Assembly (NCBI RefSeq): GCF_026342015.1
Contig: NZ_JAPENL010000001.1
Location: forward strand, 310,001-374,000
DNA length: 64,000 nt
Reading direction: 5' to 3'
Source: Micromonospora lupini
Lineage (GTDB): Bacteria > Actinomycetota > Actinomycetes > Mycobacteriales > Micromonosporaceae
The translations under genes were made by a program, and so were the position numbers. Shown piece by piece: positions 63,143 to 64,000 of this stretch. Under the pieces are notes generated by a model, which was not told the DNA's origin, made no database searches, and saw nothing but the letters and a program-made list of their open reading frames with translations. Within the stretch, counting starts at the first letter, position 1. Each line of letters opens with the position of its first letter.

Positions 63143-63170
63143 CGTAGGACGACGCCAGGGTCATCCTACG
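63143..63170 (-). promoter_or_regulatory. Inverted repeat in the promoter region of the SRPBCC-VOC operon
   Basis: CGTAGGA (63143-63149) and TCCTACG (63164-63170) are perfect 7-bp arms with a 14-base spacer. On the minus strand the outer arm contains TAGGAT, a possible -10. It lies about 150 bases before the SRPBCC start, just after the YchJ stop. Confidence 0.35.
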
Positions 63171-63195
63171 GCAGACTCGGCCGCCGGCGCAGGAG

Positions 63196-63615
63196 TCAGG
63201 GCTGGTCGCCGTCGAGGTAGACCCAGCGGCCGTCCTCGCGGACGAACCGGCTGTGCTCGGTGAGCGTGCCCGGCCGACCCGCCTCCCGGTAGTGGGCGTG
63301 GAACGTCACAGAGCCGGTGGCGTCGAGCAGGCCGCCGCGCTCGGTCTCGACGATCTCCAGCCGGGTCCACCGCTGCCCCGGGGTGAGCTCCAGCCGAGCG
63401 GGCCGGGTCGACGAGTGCCAACTACGCAGCAGGTAGTCGGCGTCGCCGAGGGCGAAGGCGCTGAACCGGGAACGCATGAGCGCCTCGGCGGTCGACGCCT
63501 GGGCGGCGCCGTCGTGGACCGGGGAGCAGCAGCCCGCGTACGCCTGGCCGGAGCCGCACGGGCAGACCCGTCCGGTCGTCGCGTTCGCCCGCCGGCCACC
63601 CGTACCCCTGCCCAT
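63196..63615 (-). CDS. YchJ-family (UPF0225) SEC-C motif protein
   Basis: 139 residues. The SEC-C zinc motif CPCGSGQAYAGCC lies near residue 18, followed by the YchJ domain (STAEALMRSRFSAFALGDADYLLRSWHSSTRP, VTFHAHYREAGRPGTLTEHSRFVREDGRWVYLDGD). YchJ proteins are small NTF2-like proteins of unknown function. ATG 63615 gives the family start, with a short basic lead. Confidence 0.88.
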   Translation of the reverse strand: MGRGTGGRRANATTGRVCPCGSGQAYAGCCSPVHDGAAQASTAEALMRSRFSAFALGDADYLLRSWHSSTRPARLELTPGQRWTRLEIVETERGGLLDATGSVTFHAHYREAGRPGTLTEHSRFVREDGRWVYLDGDQP

Positions 63616-63659
63616 CCCGCCATCCTGCCGCACCGCCGGGTGGCCTCGGCGGCCGGCCG

Positions 63660-64000
63660 TCAGCCCTCCAGCGCCACCGGCAGCGGAACCGGTCGTTTCG
63701 CGACCCGGTCGTCCCCGGAGGACCGGCCCCGCAGGTGCCGGGCCACCCAGGGCAGCAGGTGCCGGCGGGCCCAGGCCAGCTCCGCGCCGAGCACCTCGGC
63801 GCGGCGCCGCAGCGGCGCCGGCGGCAGCGGCGCCGTCCAGGAGTCGTCGAACCCGGGCAGGCCAGCGGTGTACGCCAGGGCGGCGGCGATCCGCGCGTGC
63901 CCGGCGCTGTTGGCGTGCAGCCGGTCGTCGCTCCACAGCCGCGGATCCGAGGCGACGGGATGCGCCCCCAGGTCGAGCAGCGTGGCCCCGGTCTGCGCGG
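63660..64000 (-). CDS. SGNH/GDSL hydrolase, C-terminal part only
   Basis: The gene enters from the right edge; the last 112 residues are present. It reads TLLDLGAHPVASDPRLWSDDRLHANSAGHARIAAALAYTAGLPG, in which SDDRLHANSAGH is block V of SGNH hydrolases, containing the catalytic Asp and His. The remaining tail is a helical region. It is an esterase or lipase-like enzyme, intracellular or exported cannot be told without the N-terminus. Stop at 63660-63662. Confidence 0.8.
   Translation of the reverse strand, partial: AQTGATLLDLGAHPVASDPRLWSDDRLHANSAGHARIAAALAYTAGLPGFDDSWTAPLPPAPLRRRAEVLGAELAWARRHLLPWVARHLRGRSSGDDRVAKRPVPLPVALEG

Overview
The window is chromosomal DNA from a very GC-rich actinomycete, most likely a Micromonosporaceae member such as Micromonospora. 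The evidence is dense coding with G/C in nearly every third codon position, frequent GTG (and one TTG) starts, likely leaderless genes, an XRE/DUF397/S-adenosyl methyltransferase trio, an Rpf-LysM protein behind a c-di-AMP riboswitch, an actinobacterial SOS box, a mycothiol-type isomerase fold and a spore photoproduct lyase relative. Genus assignment is inference. No rRNA, tRNA, CRISPR array, prophage or complete insertion sequence was seen. There are about 64 protein genes (two cut by the window ends), two regulator pseudogene remnants, one riboswitch and many hairpins and operator-like palindromes.

Layout. 1-6.5 kb: end of a flavodoxin-family gene, an ArsR remnant, an aminoglycoside-phosphotransferase-fold kinase, a probable rifampicin monooxygenase behind a rifamycin-associated element, a GGDEF protein, then the DUF397/XRE/methyltransferase trio. 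6-14.7 kb: HxlR regulator divergent from a quinone-oxidoreductase-like gene, a LacI regulator with a strong operator, a Ser/Thr kinase, small hydrolases, and a nitrilase-fold gene head-to-head with a DedA protein. 14.7-19.2 kb: a region rich in secreted or envelope proteins: three evenly spaced ECF-type promoter motifs before a secreted lysozyme-like protein, a CX5R phosphatase, a MerR pseudogene behind an octamer repeat, a D,D-carboxypeptidase and an exported cyclophilin. 19.4-25.8 kb: LacI regulator divergent from a CE7 esterase, a VanX-like lipoprotein, an SPL-like radical SAM protein and a ThuA-ricin protein. 26-38 kb: RtcB, a DinB-type isomerase, TetR-MFS operon, a response regulator/kinase/GerMN-lipoprotein operon, rhamnose mutarotase, secreted proteins, and an ECF sigma factor with a coupled membrane partner. 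38-51 kb: a hybrid kinase with an RsbW-like end, M28 aminopeptidase, a secreted M15-like protein, SDR, HtpG, a NarL-type two-component pair, apolipoprotein N-acyltransferase, and the Rpf gene. 51-64 kb: SOS-controlled DNA polymerase IV, WYL regulator, two acetyltransferases, a stretch of palindromes and tandem repeats, a glutamate-synthase-like FMN protein, a Tat-exported amidase, a membrane protein with a threonine-glutamine repeat tail, an MFS transporter, stress/VOC proteins, a YchJ protein and a truncated SGNH hydrolase.

Functionally the window is housekeeping plus environmental response. The recurring theme is cell-wall turnover (lysozyme-like protein, D,D-carboxypeptidase, VanX-like and M15-like peptidases, Rpf, amidase, Lnt) under several signals that can be read in the DNA: ECF sigma promoters, a CRP-type site and c-di-AMP. 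The clearest regulatory finds are the rifamycin-associated element at 1416-1440, the triplicated ECF promoters at 14804-14987, the CRP site plus riboswitch at 50212-50441, and the LexA box on the start of dinB at 52883-52896.
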